From Megalobrama amblycephala (taxonomy: Eukaryota; Chordata; Actinopteri; Cypriniformes; Xenocyprididae), in NCBI RefSeq assembly GCF_018812025.1, contig NC_063052.1:30767951-30831950 (forward strand): a stretch of DNA of 64,000 nt, written 5' to 3'. A program made the translations under genes and the position numbers. This document shows positions 1 to 11,630 of this stretch, one piece after another. Positions within the stretch are counted from its first letter, which is position 1; every line of letters begins with the position of its first letter. Under the pieces are notes generated by a model. It was not told the origin of the DNA, ran no database searches, and saw nothing but the letters and a program-made list of their open reading frames with translations.

Positions 1-27
1 TTTTCACCATCCAATCAATTACTAGTT

Positions 28-290
28 TCAAGTTTCAAGTTTATTATTTTATAAAGCACATTTAAAACAACCTTGGTTGACCAAAGTGCTGTACAAAGTT
101 ACCTATGTCCATCACCAAAAATTAAAAATAGACATTCGCAAGATGTTAACGCACAAGAGAACAAATAGGTTTTCAAAAGACTTTTGAACTCAGACACTGT
201 GGGCGCTGTTTTGATAGATAAAGGCAATTTGTTCCACAACTTTGGACAAGCTACTGCAAAGGCTCTGTCTCCCCTGCATCGCTAATGGAC
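28..290 (-). repeat. Probable degraded non-LTR retroposon 3' end
   Basis: The stretch contains the CAAAGTGCTGTACAAAG-type motif and a run reading on the minus strand as a degraded coding tail (GCAGGGGAGACAGAGCC, then TTGTGGAACAAATTGCC). This resembles 3' ends of fish LINE-type elements. No intact frame remains. The family call is from memory of motif style, not a search. Confidence 0.35.
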
Positions 291-389
291 TTCAAATACT
301 ATAATTATAATTACTAATGGACATTAAATGTGTTTTTAAATAAAAACAATTAATAAATGATTTATTTACAGTTAAATTAAGTGTTTGGT

Positions 390-1345
390 ATTATTTTCAG
401 TCACTTGTGATATAGACTTAGATATTGAATTTGTGTCATATCGATGTTGAATTATATCATCCTGATTTTATCATGATAGACAGAATCAAGTTCTGTCCTA
501 CTTTTTTTCTTTATTCTCAAATAATAATAAAAAATATAAAAAAATAAAATTTTGGATATATTTTCAATCACTTGTCACATAGAGACACATTTCACTATTT
601 AATCAATTATTGATGTATAATTGATGTTCTCAAATAATAAAATGAAATAAAAAAATAAATAAATAAAATAAATTATTGGATGTATTTTCAATCACTTGTC
701 ACAAAGAGACACATTTCACTATTCAATCAATTATTGATGTATAATTGATGTTCTCAAATAATAAAATGAAATAAAATAAAATAATAAAAAATAAAATATT
801 GGATGTATTTTTAATCACTTGTCACAGAGACATTTCACTATTCAATTATTGATGTATAATTGATGTTCTCAAATAATACAATTAATTAAATAAATAAATA
901 AATAAAATAAAATAAAATAAAATAAATTATTGGATGTATTTTCAATCACTTGTCACAAAGAGACACATTTCACTATTCAAACAAATATTTATGTATAATT
1001 GATGTTCTCAAATAATACAATTAAATAATAATAAAAAAAAAAAAATAAATTAAAATAAAATAAAAAAAATTATTGGATGTATTTTCAATCGATTGTCACA
1101 AAGAGACACATTTCACTATTCAATCAATTATTGATGTATAATTGATGTTCTCAAATAATAAAATGAAATAAAATAAAATAAAATAAAATAATAAAAAATA
1201 AAATAAAATATTGGATGTATTTTTAATCACTTGTCACAAAGACATTTCACTATTCATTCAGTTATTGATGTATAATTGATGTTCTCAAATAATAAAATGA
1301 AATAAAATATTTCAATATTTTCAATCACTTGTCACATAGAGACAC
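390..1345. repeat. AT-rich minisatellite, unit about 120-140 bp, about 8 copies
   Basis: A unit carrying TCAATCACTTGTCACA, then GAGACACATTTCACTATTC, then TTGATGTATAATTGATG and a variable (AAATA)n filler recurs near 396, 562, 685, 808, 939, 1081, 1220 and 1318. Copies differ mainly in the length of the AAATA filler. The array lies in the pdgfrb intron after exon 10. No transmembrane-coding exon was seen between base 1 and 2125. Confidence 0.8.
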
Positions 1346-2125
1346 TATTTCACTATTCAATCAATTATTGATGTTTAAAACCATGTCATGTGCTTTTTTT
1401 TTCATTGAATATCCATTTCACTTTAAAATATATCAACATAGGGAAGTAAAATGGGACAATATGAAAGGTTCATGGAGACACCTAGTCTTCCATGTCAAGT
1501 ACAATGTAAATATGAACTATAGACACAGAAAATGACATCAGTCAACAAATATTTATACAAACAAAACCTCAAATAATAAACAATTTATTAAGGATGATTA
1601 AAGGGGCACCACATACTTTTAATAAATAAAAGAAATTTAATTTAATTTGATTAGAAAATACACTTATTAAAAACAAATTGAATCACTTTTCACAATTCAG
1701 TCAATTACTGTCCTGTCCCATTTATTCCTCATTACCATTTTACAAGAAAAATATGTCATATTAGGAAAGTAAAATGAGACAAAACTGAAGGTTTATGCTG
1801 ACTTTAAATCAAGGCAACTAGGCTCATATATGAAACTGCAGACTCATATAGAGAGTCAATAAGAAGCGTTTCCCGCAGCTTTGGCAGGTGTTTGTGTTTC
1901 TGGTTTTTCTCACGGCTGAACCAATATCAGGTTCTCAATGAGCTCAACGGGTTTCACGCCACATTCATGGTGCTAATGAAAGCAGCCCTGAAGGATCATG
2001 GGATTAGATCCAAAGTCACTCTGTGTTTGATCTCCACGGGTGCTGCTCCATTCAGCAGATCCTCATTTCACACATTCACATAGAGGCTTTAACACCCTCC
2101 TCACACACACACACATTATACTCAC

Positions 2126-2334
2126 TGCTGTTGACCAGTCTGATGTCTCTGGCTCGAGCTCCTCTCTCATTACTGGCCTCACAGCGGATGGTGACCAGCT
2201 GCGGCCGGAGGAAGGTCACCTGACTGTGCACTTGGTGGATCTTGCGTGTGTTGTTGTAGGTGACATTAGTATGGATGGAGACACTCTCAGGATCCTCCAC
2301 TAGGGGGCTCCATACAGCACTTCTGTTACTACAC
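2126..2334 (-). CDS. pdgfrb: pdgfrb exon 10: second half of Ig-like domain 5
   Basis: This 209-nt exon codes about residues 434-503 of the partial protein and opens with CSNRSAVWSPLVEDPESV. It contains the C-terminal half of the membrane-proximal Ig domain D5, including the disulfide cysteine in TIRCEASNERG and two possible N-glycosylation sites (NVT, NNT). On the minus strand it is bordered by CATTAG at the acceptor and GTGAGTATAA at the donor; incoming phase is 2 and outgoing phase 1. The next exon should code the transmembrane segment and is not in the window. D5 in this family takes part in receptor-receptor contacts after ligand binding. Confidence 0.93.
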
Positions 2335-3093
2335 CTAATGACAACACACAAAGTTCAGACAGGAATACTAGTGTACTGATTACTGCATACTGTGCAGTAT
2401 ATACTTAGAAAAATTAAATGTGAAGCAGTATGTAGTATGCAACGTGTTGTCACATGACCTCATCACATTGCTTGTTTAAATAGAGAGAGGGAGAGAGAGA
2501 GGCAGGAAAAATGGCACATTTTTGCACATTTTAGCAAATGTAGCAGGGCATCTGGGCATTTCATCCATATAGTAAATTCTGTGTGTGCAATGCATACATA
2601 TTACAAACACTGAGTAGTATGGTAGTATACCATTGGAACCTACCCAAACACATTAAAAAAGTCAAATATACCTGCATTATATGTGTTTGCATACTTAATT
2701 CCTGAGTTCTATCTAGCTGATCCCTCATAAGTGTGCTCCACCCATGAAGGAAGTGTGTTGTGATAGGCAGAGGTGTGTGGTAATGGCCGTTAGAGTATGT
2801 ATGCTATATATTATTCATACAGAAGTATTTCAGTGCATCTCTTTGGTGTTTTAATCAGCGTTTGGATGATGTACAGACCACTCTACACACTGTGATGGAC
2901 AGACACATCCTGATCGACTGTTTGCCCTTCATTACGCTGTACATTACGCTGATGTGTGTTTATGTAATGCTTTCTGAGAGTACTGTGCAAACTCATCATG
3001 TTCATATTTACTCATCTCTAAAAAACAGCTCATATTAAATATGAATGAGAGTCATTAAAAGGAAAATATAAAATATTTTTAAAATGTTGCCTG

Positions 3094-3094
<1 letters not shown>

Positions 3095-3148
<54 letters not shown>
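3095..3148. repeat. (TATC)n microsatellite
   Basis: About 13 uninterrupted TATC units in pdgfrb intron 9, directly left of a larger CCAT-type array. Confidence 0.97.
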
Positions 3149-3174
3149 ATAATGAATGAATGAATAAATGCCTA

Positions 3175-4093
3175 ATTCATTCATTCATTCATCAGTCCAT
3201 CCATCCATCCATCCATCCATCTTTCTGTCTGTACATCCATCCATCCATCCATCCATCCATCCATCAATCTAATTATTCATCCATCAATCCATCTATCATC
3301 CATCAATCCAATCACCCATCAATCTATCTATCCATCCATCCATCTGTCTGTCCATCCATCATCCAATCATCCATCCATCATCCAATCATCCATCCATCCA
3401 TTTTACCATCCATCAATCCATCTATCCTTCTATCCAACCATCCATCCATCCATCCATTTTACCATCCATCCATCTGTCTGTCCATCCAATCATCCATCCA
3501 TCCATTTTACCATCCAACCATCTTTCTGTCCATCCATCATCCGTCAATCCATCAATCAATCAATCCATCAATCCAATCATCCAATCATCCATCAATCCAT
3601 CCATCCATCCATCCATCAATCAATCAATCCAATCATCCATCTAACTATCCATCTATTTTACATCCATCCATCCATCCATCCATCTGTCCATCCAATCATC
3701 CATCAATCCATCTATCCATCCATCCATCCATCCATCCATTTTACCATTAATCCGTCTGTCCATCCATCATCCGTCAATCCATCAATCAATCCAATCATCC
3801 ATCAATCCAATCATCCATCAATCCATCCATCTGTCTGTCCATCCATCCATCAATCCATCAATCAATCCATCAATCCAATCATCCATCCATCCATCCATCC
3901 ATCCATCCAATCATCCATCCATCAATCCAATCATCTATTCATCCATCAATCCATCCATCCATCCATCCATCCATCCATCCATCCATCCATCCATCCATCA
4001 ATCAATCAATCCAATCATCCAACTATCTATCCATCTATTTTACATCCATCCATCCATCCATCCATCCATCATCTATCCATCCATCCATCCAAA
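3175..4093. repeat. (CCAT)n/(CAAT)n tetranucleotide array
   Basis: About 0.9 kb of CCAT units with interspersed CAAT, CTGT and TTTTAC variants. A longer module containing CCATTTTACCATCCATC recurs near 3400, 3458, 3503 and 3738, so the array has weak higher-order structure. The Ser/Ile/His/Pro-rich open frame across it is a by-product of the 4-bp period read in three frames, not a gene. Confidence 0.95.
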
Positions 4094-4125
4094 TAATACA
4101 CCGACACTAATTCAAATAAAATCTA

Positions 4126-4166
4126 TTTGTGATGATGATGACGATGATGATGATGATGATAATGAT
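4126..4166. repeat. (GAT)n imperfect microsatellite
   Basis: Runs of GATGATGATGATGACG, about 20 bp from the donor site of pdgfrb exon 9. Confidence 0.8.
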
Positions 4167-4182
4167 GAAGGTGTGGTATTAC

Positions 4183-4306
4183 TTGGTCATGCTGTCACAG
4201 CTGAACCATTGAATGCTGGGAGATGGCACACCCTCCGCCACACAGGTGACCGCATGCTTCTTTTCTGCCAGGTGATGGTCAGAGAGTTCAGTTATCTGAG
4301 GAGGAA
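4183..4306 (-). CDS. pdgfrb: pdgfrb exon 9: first half of Ig-like domain 5
   Basis: This 124-nt exon codes about residues 393-433, including PPQITELSD, the Ig cysteine in AVTCVAEG and the core tryptophan in IQWFSCD. The acceptor is TTTCTGTAG and the donor is AA|GTAATACC, a weaker but valid donor. Incoming phase is 1 and outgoing phase 2, fitting exons 8 and 10. The paired cysteine of D5 is in exon 10. The donor side is next to a (GAT)n tract. Confidence 0.92.
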
Positions 4307-4434
4307 CTACAGAAACAGGAAATAATATCAGCCAACATTAATGCAAACTAAAACCTCAAACAAGAAAAACAATAAATAAATTAATTAATATTTAAATTAA
4401 ATAAATGTTTAAATACATTTAATAAATATCTTAT

Positions 4435-4610
4435 TTACTCATTGTGCAGATGCTTTTATCCAAAGTGACTTACAAATGAGCAATACAACAAGTCAGTCAT
4501 CTTAAGGAGGCAATAACACGAGAAGTACTAGCAAAAAATAAAGTTTTAAACATCATCCAGAATAATGTAAGCTAGAATAGGGAGATATTAAGAAACAGTG
4601 AAAGCATAGA
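4435..4610. repeat. Fragment of a common teleost interspersed repeat
   Basis: Contains GCAGATGCTTTTATCCAAAG followed by TGACTTACAAATGAG, a motif pair seen widely in fish genomes. A second partial copy is at 7568-7665. Boundaries are uncertain. Confidence 0.5.
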
Positions 4611-4754
4611 AGAAAACTGTTTTTAAATTATTTATTTATTTATTTATTTTTATTATTAAATAAAATAGCGAAATGGAACTAATTAAATATTATATTAAAT
4701 ATTTAATTAAACTACATAAATTTGTAATTAAATATTATAGTAATTGCCAAAAAA

Positions 4755-4836
4755 TGTATTAAATTAAATTAAATTAAATTAAATTAAATTAAATTAAATT
4801 AAATTAAATTAAATTAAATTAAATTAAATTAAATTT
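4755..4836. repeat. (TTAAA)n microsatellite
   Basis: About 16 consecutive TTAAA units in pdgfrb intron 8. A short (AAATT)n run recurs at 27578-27605. Confidence 0.95.
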
Positions 4837-4949
4837 CAGCAGGCCAGCATCTGGTATTATTCTTGGCGCACGCTTAAATGAAAGACCAGCATGGGTGTCT
4901 GTTTTCAGGAAATGGGGGTGCCGTGTAAAAGGATGTCAAACTGTCTCAC

Positions 4950-5065
4950 CTTTCACCTCTAGGTCAAAGGTCATCTCTTTAATGTCATCTTCATTTTGGA
5001 CGCTAACAGTGTAGAGCCCCATCTGCTCCAGTCGGATCCTGACCAGGGTCAATGTGCTGACAAAC
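4950..5065 (-). CDS. pdgfrb: pdgfrb exon 8: second half of Ig-like domain 4
   Basis: This 116-nt exon codes about residues 354-392, opening FVSTLTLVRIRLEQMGLYTV. D4 of class III receptor kinases usually lacks the intradomain disulfide; here the usual YxC position reads LYTVSV, so it is absent as expected. The acidic NEDD stretch follows. Splice borders are GATGCAG at the acceptor and AAAG|GTGAGACAG at the donor; phase 2 in, phase 1 out. In the family D4 mediates homotypic contacts that bring two receptors together. Confidence 0.93.
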
Positions 5066-5153
5066 CTGCATCAGATCCAGAGGACACGTCTAATATCCTG
5101 AGGATAGGTTTAATGTTGTTTAATGGAGGTTCTGTGCTGAGAGGGCTCATTAC

Positions 5154-5325
5154 CGGGTCTCGTGTTCCTGTCTCATGTTGTGTCCTCTGATAACAGCGCC
5201 GTCTTTAGACCAGCTAACGGTGGGTTTGGGATACGCCTCGATCTCAACCTTCAACTCCACGTTTTCTCCGAGCCGTGCCGAGATGTTCCTGTCCAGATGT
5301 GAAGTGAGAGCCACGAAACCTCTTT
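5154..5325 (-). CDS. pdgfrb: pdgfrb exon 7: first half of Ig-like domain 4
   Basis: This 172-nt exon codes about residues 297-353: ERGFVALTSHLDRN, then LGENVELKVEIEAYPKP, then VSWSKDGAVIRG. The AYP.P....W.KD pattern is a strong match to PDGFR D4. One possible glycosylation site (NIS) is present. Acceptor CTGTAG, donor CCCG|GTAATGAG; phase 1 in, phase 2 out. It is only 88 bp from exon 8, the shortest intron in this part of the gene. Confidence 0.93.
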
Positions 5326-5424
5326 CTACAGACAGATAGATAAAAATAACACAGTCAGTTAATACAAACTATGAGCAATAGTAATAGTGATTCTTGCCAA
5401 TAAGCACCACTAATTATTACATAC

Positions 5425-5880
5425 AATACTGTTTAAAAGTTTAGGGTCAGTAAGATTTTTTTAAAGAAAGAAATTAATATTTTTATTCAGCAAGAAATCA
5501 TTAAACTGATAAAAAGTGACAGTAAAGACATTTATAATATTATAAAAGAGTCATTTTCAAACAAATGCTCTTCTTTTGAACTTTCCATTTATCAAACAAT
5601 CTCTGTTTTCAACACTGATAATAATAATAAATCAGCATATTAGAATGATTTCTGAAGGATCATGTGACACTGAAGACTGGAGTAATGATGCTGAAAATTC
5701 AGCTTTGAATCACAGAAATAAATTACATTTTAAAACATATTTAAATAGAGTTATTTTGACTTGTAATAATATTTCACAATATTCCTGTTTTTACTGTACT
5801 TTTGATCAAATTAATGCAGCCTTGGTGAGTACAGGAGACTTTTCAAAACCATTAAAAAATCTTACCAACACCAATTATGA
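5425..5880 (-). repeat. Cyprinid-type nonautonomous DNA element, copy 1
   Basis: Ends are imperfect inverted repeats: AAAAGTTTAGGGTCAGTAAG at the left, and a right end whose reverse complement includes GGTAAGATTTTTTAATGG. The middle contains TTTCTGAAGGATCATGTGAC and GATGCTGAAAATTCAGC. A second copy in the opposite orientation lies at 39190-41420. The element occupies part of pdgfrb intron 6. Confidence 0.7.
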
Positions 5881-7164
5881 AACCTATGATATCCTATGAG
5901 TAAGAAAGAGTGAGTTTTGCTTGCTCATCTTCTTACATAATGTATTTAATATTCCATAAGTGTGCTCTCACTCACGGCTGATAGATCGTAATCTAAATGT
6001 TCAGGTGCTAAAAGCACTTTCTTCCTAAACATTACTGCATCCTGTGTGTCGAGGCAAAATGCTGCGTGTGCAAATGCTGCTGACACTTTTACAAAGATCT
6101 GCATTGATCTACATCGGTTCCTCTGACTCGCGTCTGCAGCGTTCCTCAAGGGTTCCTGTGTACAGCTGTTTGGACGCTGTGGTTTCATAATGTTAAACAT
6201 AAACATAACTCACTCCCTTCTGCAGAAGGTCTGCATTTACACACAGCGTGACGGAGCGCAAAAATCAGGGCCAGTTTTCCATCACAGGAGATGCTATGAG
6301 ACTGAGGACTTGTTTTAAAGCGACGGATGTTGATTTAATTAGCGTTTGAATCAAAGCATCATTGAAAAGATGCCACCCATATTTCACAGCTCACACACAC
6401 ATCAGATGATGAAGACCGCTCTTCATGGAGTTTTACCAGAGAGCTGCAAAAATGGTGCTGAGCAGTGTTATTTTAGCATTGAGATACTCTTATAGTTTTT
6501 ATTAATATTTTGAATTCGTTTTTATTTTTATATTTTCTGTTTTCATTTCAGTAAAAGTTTTTGTTATTTTGTTATTGTGTTTTTGGCCTTTTTATTAGTT
6601 TTAGTCTATATATTTTTTATTAATTTTATTTTAGTTTTAATTATTTTAGTACATCAAGTTAATCTAAATGAAAATGTATAAAACATTTAAAAATAATAAA
6701 ATAAAATAAAATAAAACAACAAAATAATAACATTAATAATGAAAATAAAAATTATACAAAATAATAAAATAATATAGTAAATATAGTTTTTCTTTATTTT
6801 AATTTCAGTTGAAGTATTAATTTTAATTTCTTTAATTTCTGAATCTTTAAAGTTTTAATTTTAGTTAATTTAATGTTAACCACACTGGCAAAAAAGTGGT
6901 GTAGGATTTCCTTCTAAACGATTTTTATTCAGAAATTGCTAGTAAGTTTCACAAATAATTACAAGAAATGACAAGTAACACACTGAATTAGAAAAACTAA
7001 GTAGTATTTTCTTGTAAAACAACTCCAATATTCTTTGCTTAATTTACAATTTCACTAAATCATTTTATACAGTGTATATAGAGTAGCCAAACTTTATTAT
7101 ATGCATTCATAGACAGAATAATGTAAATCTGATGCATCTGCTGTGTGATATCTGCAGGTCTTAC

Positions 7165-7330
7165 CCAGAACAGTGATGTCAATACTGGCTGAAGCCATAA
7201 TGTCCTGCACACTCTCATGCACGTGACAAACATACTGTCCCGATCTGGCCAGCGAGATGTCCGTGATGTTAAGACAGGACCGCATGCTTGTGGCTGACAG
7301 GAAGTCAGTCAAGGGCTCAATGTCCCCAAC
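7165..7330 (-). CDS. pdgfrb: pdgfrb exon 6: second half of Ig-like domain 3
   Basis: This 166-nt exon codes about residues 242-296, including IEPLTDFL, LNITDISLARSGQYVCHVHE and the closing ASIDITVLG strand. YVC supplies the second Ig cysteine of D3. The EP(L/V)TDFL stretch is typical of PDGFRB. Acceptor GACTCTCAG, donor TCTGG|GTAAGACC; phase 0 in, phase 1 out. D2-D3 form the PDGF-binding surface in the family. Confidence 0.93.
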
Positions 7331-7567
7331 CTGAGAGTCAGAAAATTGGGCTTGGGATCAGTGGCAGAAATGTACTTTTCCAATGAGACAATATTTGCAA
7401 CTTTTAACAGACACATTTTAGTTGTAAATGCCCCTGAAAATCTATTTTTAAAAAAATTAAACTTATGCACCAAAAATTATAAAAATGCCCCTGAAATTCA
7501 ATATATATACTGAATTTCAGTGGCATTTTTGGTGCCATTATTTGGTGCATAATTTTTGGTTCTGGTT

Positions 7568-7665
7568 TACATTTACATTTATTTATTTATTTGGCAGAGA
7601 CTTTTATTCAAAGCAATTAAATTGCATTCACTGCAAAAAAATGAATTTCCAACACATTGTTGTTT
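7568..7665. repeat. Fragment of a common teleost interspersed repeat
   Basis: Contains ACATTTACATTTATTTATTT and GACTTTTATTCAAAGC, related to the motif at 4435-4610. Lies in pdgfrb intron 5, just before the 42-bp minisatellite. Confidence 0.5.
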
Positions 7666-7799
7666 AGCAGTACAAATATCTAAACATCAATCGAGATACA
7701 TTTACTTGAGAAGCAAAATGGTCACATAAGGTCTTGTTTTCTGAAAAGATCAAAATTAAGTGAGATTATATGGAGCCCCGCACATGACATTCAGAACAA

Positions 7800-9335
7800 A
7801 AAATAACAGGCTAAATCATGCACACGATTTAGCAAATCGATGAATCTAATTAATAAATAGTGCACATGATTTAGCAAATCGAGGAAACTATTACGATTTA
7901 GTAAATCGATTTAGTAAATCAAGGAAACAAATTAGTAAATAGTGCACACGATTTAGCAAATCGAGGAAACGAATTAGTGAATTATGTGCATGATTTAGCA
8001 AAACAAGGAAACAAATTAGTAAATAGTGCACACAATTTAGCAAATCGATGAGTCTAATTAATAAATAGTGCACATGATTTAGCAAATCGAGGAAACTAAT
8101 TAATAAATAGTGCGCACGATTTAGCAAAACAAGGAAACAAATTAGTAAATAGTGCACACAATTTAGCAAATCGATGAGTCTAATTAATAAATAGTGCACA
8201 TGATTTAGCAAATCGAGGAAACTAATTAATAAATAGTGCGCACGATTTAGTAAATCAAGGAAACAAATTAGTAAATAGTGCACACGATTTAGCAAATCAA
8301 GGAAACGAATTAGTAAATAGTGCACACGATTTAGCAAATCAAGGAAACAAATTAGTAAATAGTGCACACGATTTAGCAAATCAAGGAAACGAATTAGTAA
8401 ATAGTGCACACGATTTAGCAAATCAAGGAAACGAATTAGTAAATAATGCACACGATTTAGCAAATCAAGGAAACAAATTAGTAAATAGTGCACACGATTT
8501 AGCAAATCAAGGAAACGAATTAGTAAATAGTGCACACGATTTAGCAAATCAAGGAAACGAATTAGTAAATAATGCACACGATTTAGCAAATCAAGGAAAC
8601 AAATTAGTAAATAGTGCACACGATTTAGCAAATCAAGGAAACAAATTAGTAAATAGTGTACACGATTTAGCAATTGAAGGAAACTAATTAGTAAATAATG
8701 CACACAATTTAGCAAATCGAGGGAACGAATTAGTAAATAGTGCACACGATTTAGCAAATCGAGGAAACGAATTAGTGAATTGTGTGCACGATTTAGCAAA
8801 TCAAGGAAACAAATTAGTAAATAGTGCACACGATTTAGCAAATCAAGGAAAAGAATTAGTAAATAATGCACACAATTTAGCAAATCAAGGAAACGAATTA
8901 GTAAATAATGCACACGATTTAGCAAATCGAGGGAACGAATTAGTAAATAGTGCACATGATTTAGCAAATTGAGGAAACAAATTAGTGAATTGTGTGCACG
9001 ATTTAGTAAATCAAGGAAACAAATTAGTAAATAGTGCACACGATTTAGCAAATCGAGGAAACAAATTGGTGAATTGTGTGCACGATTTAGCAAATCAAGG
9101 AAACAAATTGGTAAATAGTGCACCCGATTTAGCAAATCGATGAATCTAATTAATAAATAGTGCACATGATTTAGCAAATTGAGGAAACTAATTAATAAAT
9201 AGTGCACATGATTTAGCAAATTGAGGAAACAAATTAGTAAATAGTGCACACGATTTAGCAAATCAAGGAAACGAATTAGTAAATAATGCACACGATTTAG
9301 CAAATTGAGGGAACGAATTAGTAAATAGTGCATAT
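7800..9335. repeat. 42-bp minisatellite, about 36 tandem copies, in pdgfrb intron 5
   Basis: The unit runs GTGCACACGATTTAGCAAAT, then CAAGGAAACGAATTAGTAAATA, exactly 42 bp. Copies differ mainly at CAAATC(A/G)AGG, (A/G)AATTAGT and GTGCAC/ATGCAC positions. The central block (about 8240-8640) is the most uniform and the edges are more diverged. Because 42 is a multiple of three and the unit has few stops, the minus strand stays open for 480 codons (7891-9333) with a 14-residue repeat (LLNRVHYLLIRFLD-like), and part of the plus strand is open too. It lies wholly within an intron, has no splice or gene context, and is best read as non-coding. Confidence 0.93.
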
Positions 9336-9617
9336 GAATGTATCTTCATTTAAGAATGTTTAGATATTAAAATCCTCAAAAATTGATATTCATTCTGCTG
9401 ATGTACTTAAACTACAGCTACAAACTTGCTTTTGTCGTTTTGGCTTTTCACTTTCACAAGAGTTATCTCTTAATAAAAACACGTGTTTCTCATGACGATG
9501 GTCAGGGGAGAGGTGTGTCCGCACATCTTGAGGTGATTTCAACATGTGGAGCTTCTCACGGGAGCTCCAAGTGCTCGAACGGAAAAATTATGAAAACATT
9601 ATTTTCAGCCCACTCAC

Positions 9618-9748
9618 GTCTTTGTTGGGAAAGTCCCAGGAGAAGTAGACGAGCACCGCGCCGTGAACGGTACAGTTAACGTTCAGCGTCTCGCCCTGTT
9701 TCAGGACCGTTTTGGAGGCGTTGATGTAGGGATCCAGACCCTCGGGAG
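9618..9748 (-). CDS. pdgfrb: pdgfrb exon 5: first half of Ig-like domain 3
   Basis: This 131-nt exon codes about residues 198-241: APEGLDPYINASKTVLKQGE, NVNCTVHGA with the first D3 cysteine, and YFSWDFPNKD with the core tryptophan. Two possible glycosylation sites are present (NAS, NCT). Acceptor TGTCTTCAG, donor AAAGAC|GTGAGTGGG; phase 1 in, phase 0 out. The KQGE...C......(Y/F).W.(F/Y)P pattern is PDGFRB-like. Confidence 0.93.
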
Positions 9749-10373
9749 CTGAAGACATGTGTGCGAAAGAAAGAACAAAAACGGCTATTGTTTGATAGAA
9801 AACAAATCATCTGATGTGTTTACAAGGAGACTTGGTCCAATTAATGATGACACAGATAATGGAGGAGAACAGATGTGTTACACATGGGCTCTCTTCATCT
9901 TTTAACCATCGACTATGAAAAGTAAATGGTGAGCGTTTTTAACTCAGAACAGCTTCATTTAGCAAATAATTGCCTGTAATGTTGATACATGAATGGTAAA
10001 TACAGTAATAAATGTCTGTAATATTGAGGCATTAGCAGACCTCGAGATAATTCATACGTATGTATAGGAAAGAAAAGTCACAAATATCTTTCTTCTATCG
10101 TTTCTTCTACATTGAAAAAATGATTTGAAGACTGCAAGCCAATCTCAATGTGCACTCAATCTTTTCTCATTCTGTATTTCATATTTAAAAGCTCTATACT
10201 CTTACTGGATGATGACTAGTGACTTGTTTAAGTCTGTTTTGATTTCTGAGAAACATCTGAGACAAAGTTGATACTTAAATGAAGCATGACTGCGAACTCC
10301 GGTAAATCTGAGAAAATATATCATCAGAGAAAATACCTTTTCAAAGTATAAAAGAGCACTTAAGCAAATATAC

Positions 10374-10631
10374 CATATATACTGTAGACGTGGAACAAGA
10401 TTGACTCTTTCTCCTCGCCGTTCAACTCTCCTTTGCATTTGTAGTTTCTGTCCTCCAGGGCGGCGGTGTAGCCCACGCTGGGGTTGTACGAGCCCTCCAC
10501 CACCATCTCTGTTTCTTTATCATATAGAGTGACGTTTATCGACGGGTCCGTCACCAGACACGGGATTGTGCCTTCCTCACTCGTCTTAGTCACCATGTTG
10601 TGATCGTTCTCGAGGAACCACACCTCAGGAT
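10374..10631 (-). CDS. pdgfrb: pdgfrb exon 4: Ig-like domain 2
   Basis: This 258-nt exon codes about residues 112-197. It opens DPEVWFLENDHNMV and has the D2 cysteines in TIPCLVTDPS and RNYKCKGEL, with a possible glycosylation site at NVT. Acceptor CTACCTCAG. The donor G|GTATATTTGC is the only one that keeps the frame into exon 5, although GTATAT is a weak donor. Phase 1 in, phase 1 out. D2 contributes much of the ligand contact in PDGF receptors. Confidence 0.92.
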
Positions 10632-10689
10632 CTGAGGTAGACAGAATTAATGTTTGAACAAATTAATGCATGAGGGAATGAAATTATCA

Positions 10690-11460
10690 ATTTCAATGAA
10701 TGAATGAATGCATGAGTGAATGAACGAATAAATCAATAAATAAATGAATACATGAGTGAATAAATAAACAAATCATTGAATGAATGAATGCGTGAGTGAA
10801 TGAACAAACAAATCAATGAATGAATGAATGCATGAGTGAATGAACGAACAAATCAATATATGAATAAATGCATGAGTGAATGAACAAACGAATGAATGAA
10901 TGCATGAGGGAATGAACAAACCAATAAATGAATGAATGAATGCATGAGTGAATGAATAAACAAATGAATGAATGAATGAATGAATGAATGAATGCATGAG
11001 TGAATGAACGAATAAATTAATAAATAAATGAATACATGAGTGAGTGAATAAATAAACAAATCAGTGAATGAATGAATGCGTGAGTGAATGAATAAAGGAA
11101 TGAATGAATGCATGAGTGAATGAACAAACAAATCAATATATGAATAAATGCATGAGTGAATGAACAAACGAATGAATGAATGCATGAGGGAATGAACAAA
11201 CAAATCAATAAATGAATGAATGAATGCATGAGTGGATGAATAAATGAATGAATGAACAAATGAATGAATGAATGAATGAATGAATGCATGAGTGAATGAA
11301 CAAACAAACCAATAAATGAATGAATGAATGAATGAATAAACAAATCAATAAATGAATTAATGCATGAGTGAATTAAACAAATCAAGAAATGAATGAATGC
11401 ATGAGTGAATGTATGATTGAACAAACAAATCAATGTGAGAATCAATAAATTAGTGAATGA
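10690..11460. repeat. (GAAT)n array with a longer higher-order unit, pdgfrb intron 3
   Basis: GAAT/GAAC/AAAT tetranucleotides organised in modules around GCATGAGTGAATGAAC followed by AAACAAATCAATGAATG. The GCATGAGTGAATGAA core recurs more than ten times at irregular spacing. Ser/His/Phe/Ile-rich open frames on the minus strand are repeat artefacts. Confidence 0.93.
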
Positions 11461-11630
11461 TGACATCACTGTTTTCTACCTAAAAACATTAATGTTTCCA
11501 ATGTTAACATTTACCTTTCTAATGTTAAAATGTTCAAATATAACTTGCCTTACTTGTAGTCTATCAGTATTAAATAACCAATTTTGAATATTTTTGTGAG
11601 CTCAGCACTAACACACACTGATATTCTTAC

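Noticed and set aside
1..2125. Transmembrane exon of pdgfrb
   Set aside because: I searched the minus strand for a hydrophobic segment with splice borders and found only AT-rich repeat and unmatched sequence.
7891..9333. 480-codon minus-strand frame as a repeat protein gene
   Set aside because: It exactly follows a 42-bp minisatellite within an intron. It has no promoter, splice or homology support, and the opposite strand is partly open too.
7800..9335. CRISPR array
   Set aside because: The whole 42-bp unit repeats with no unique spacers, and the DNA is a vertebrate nuclear genome.
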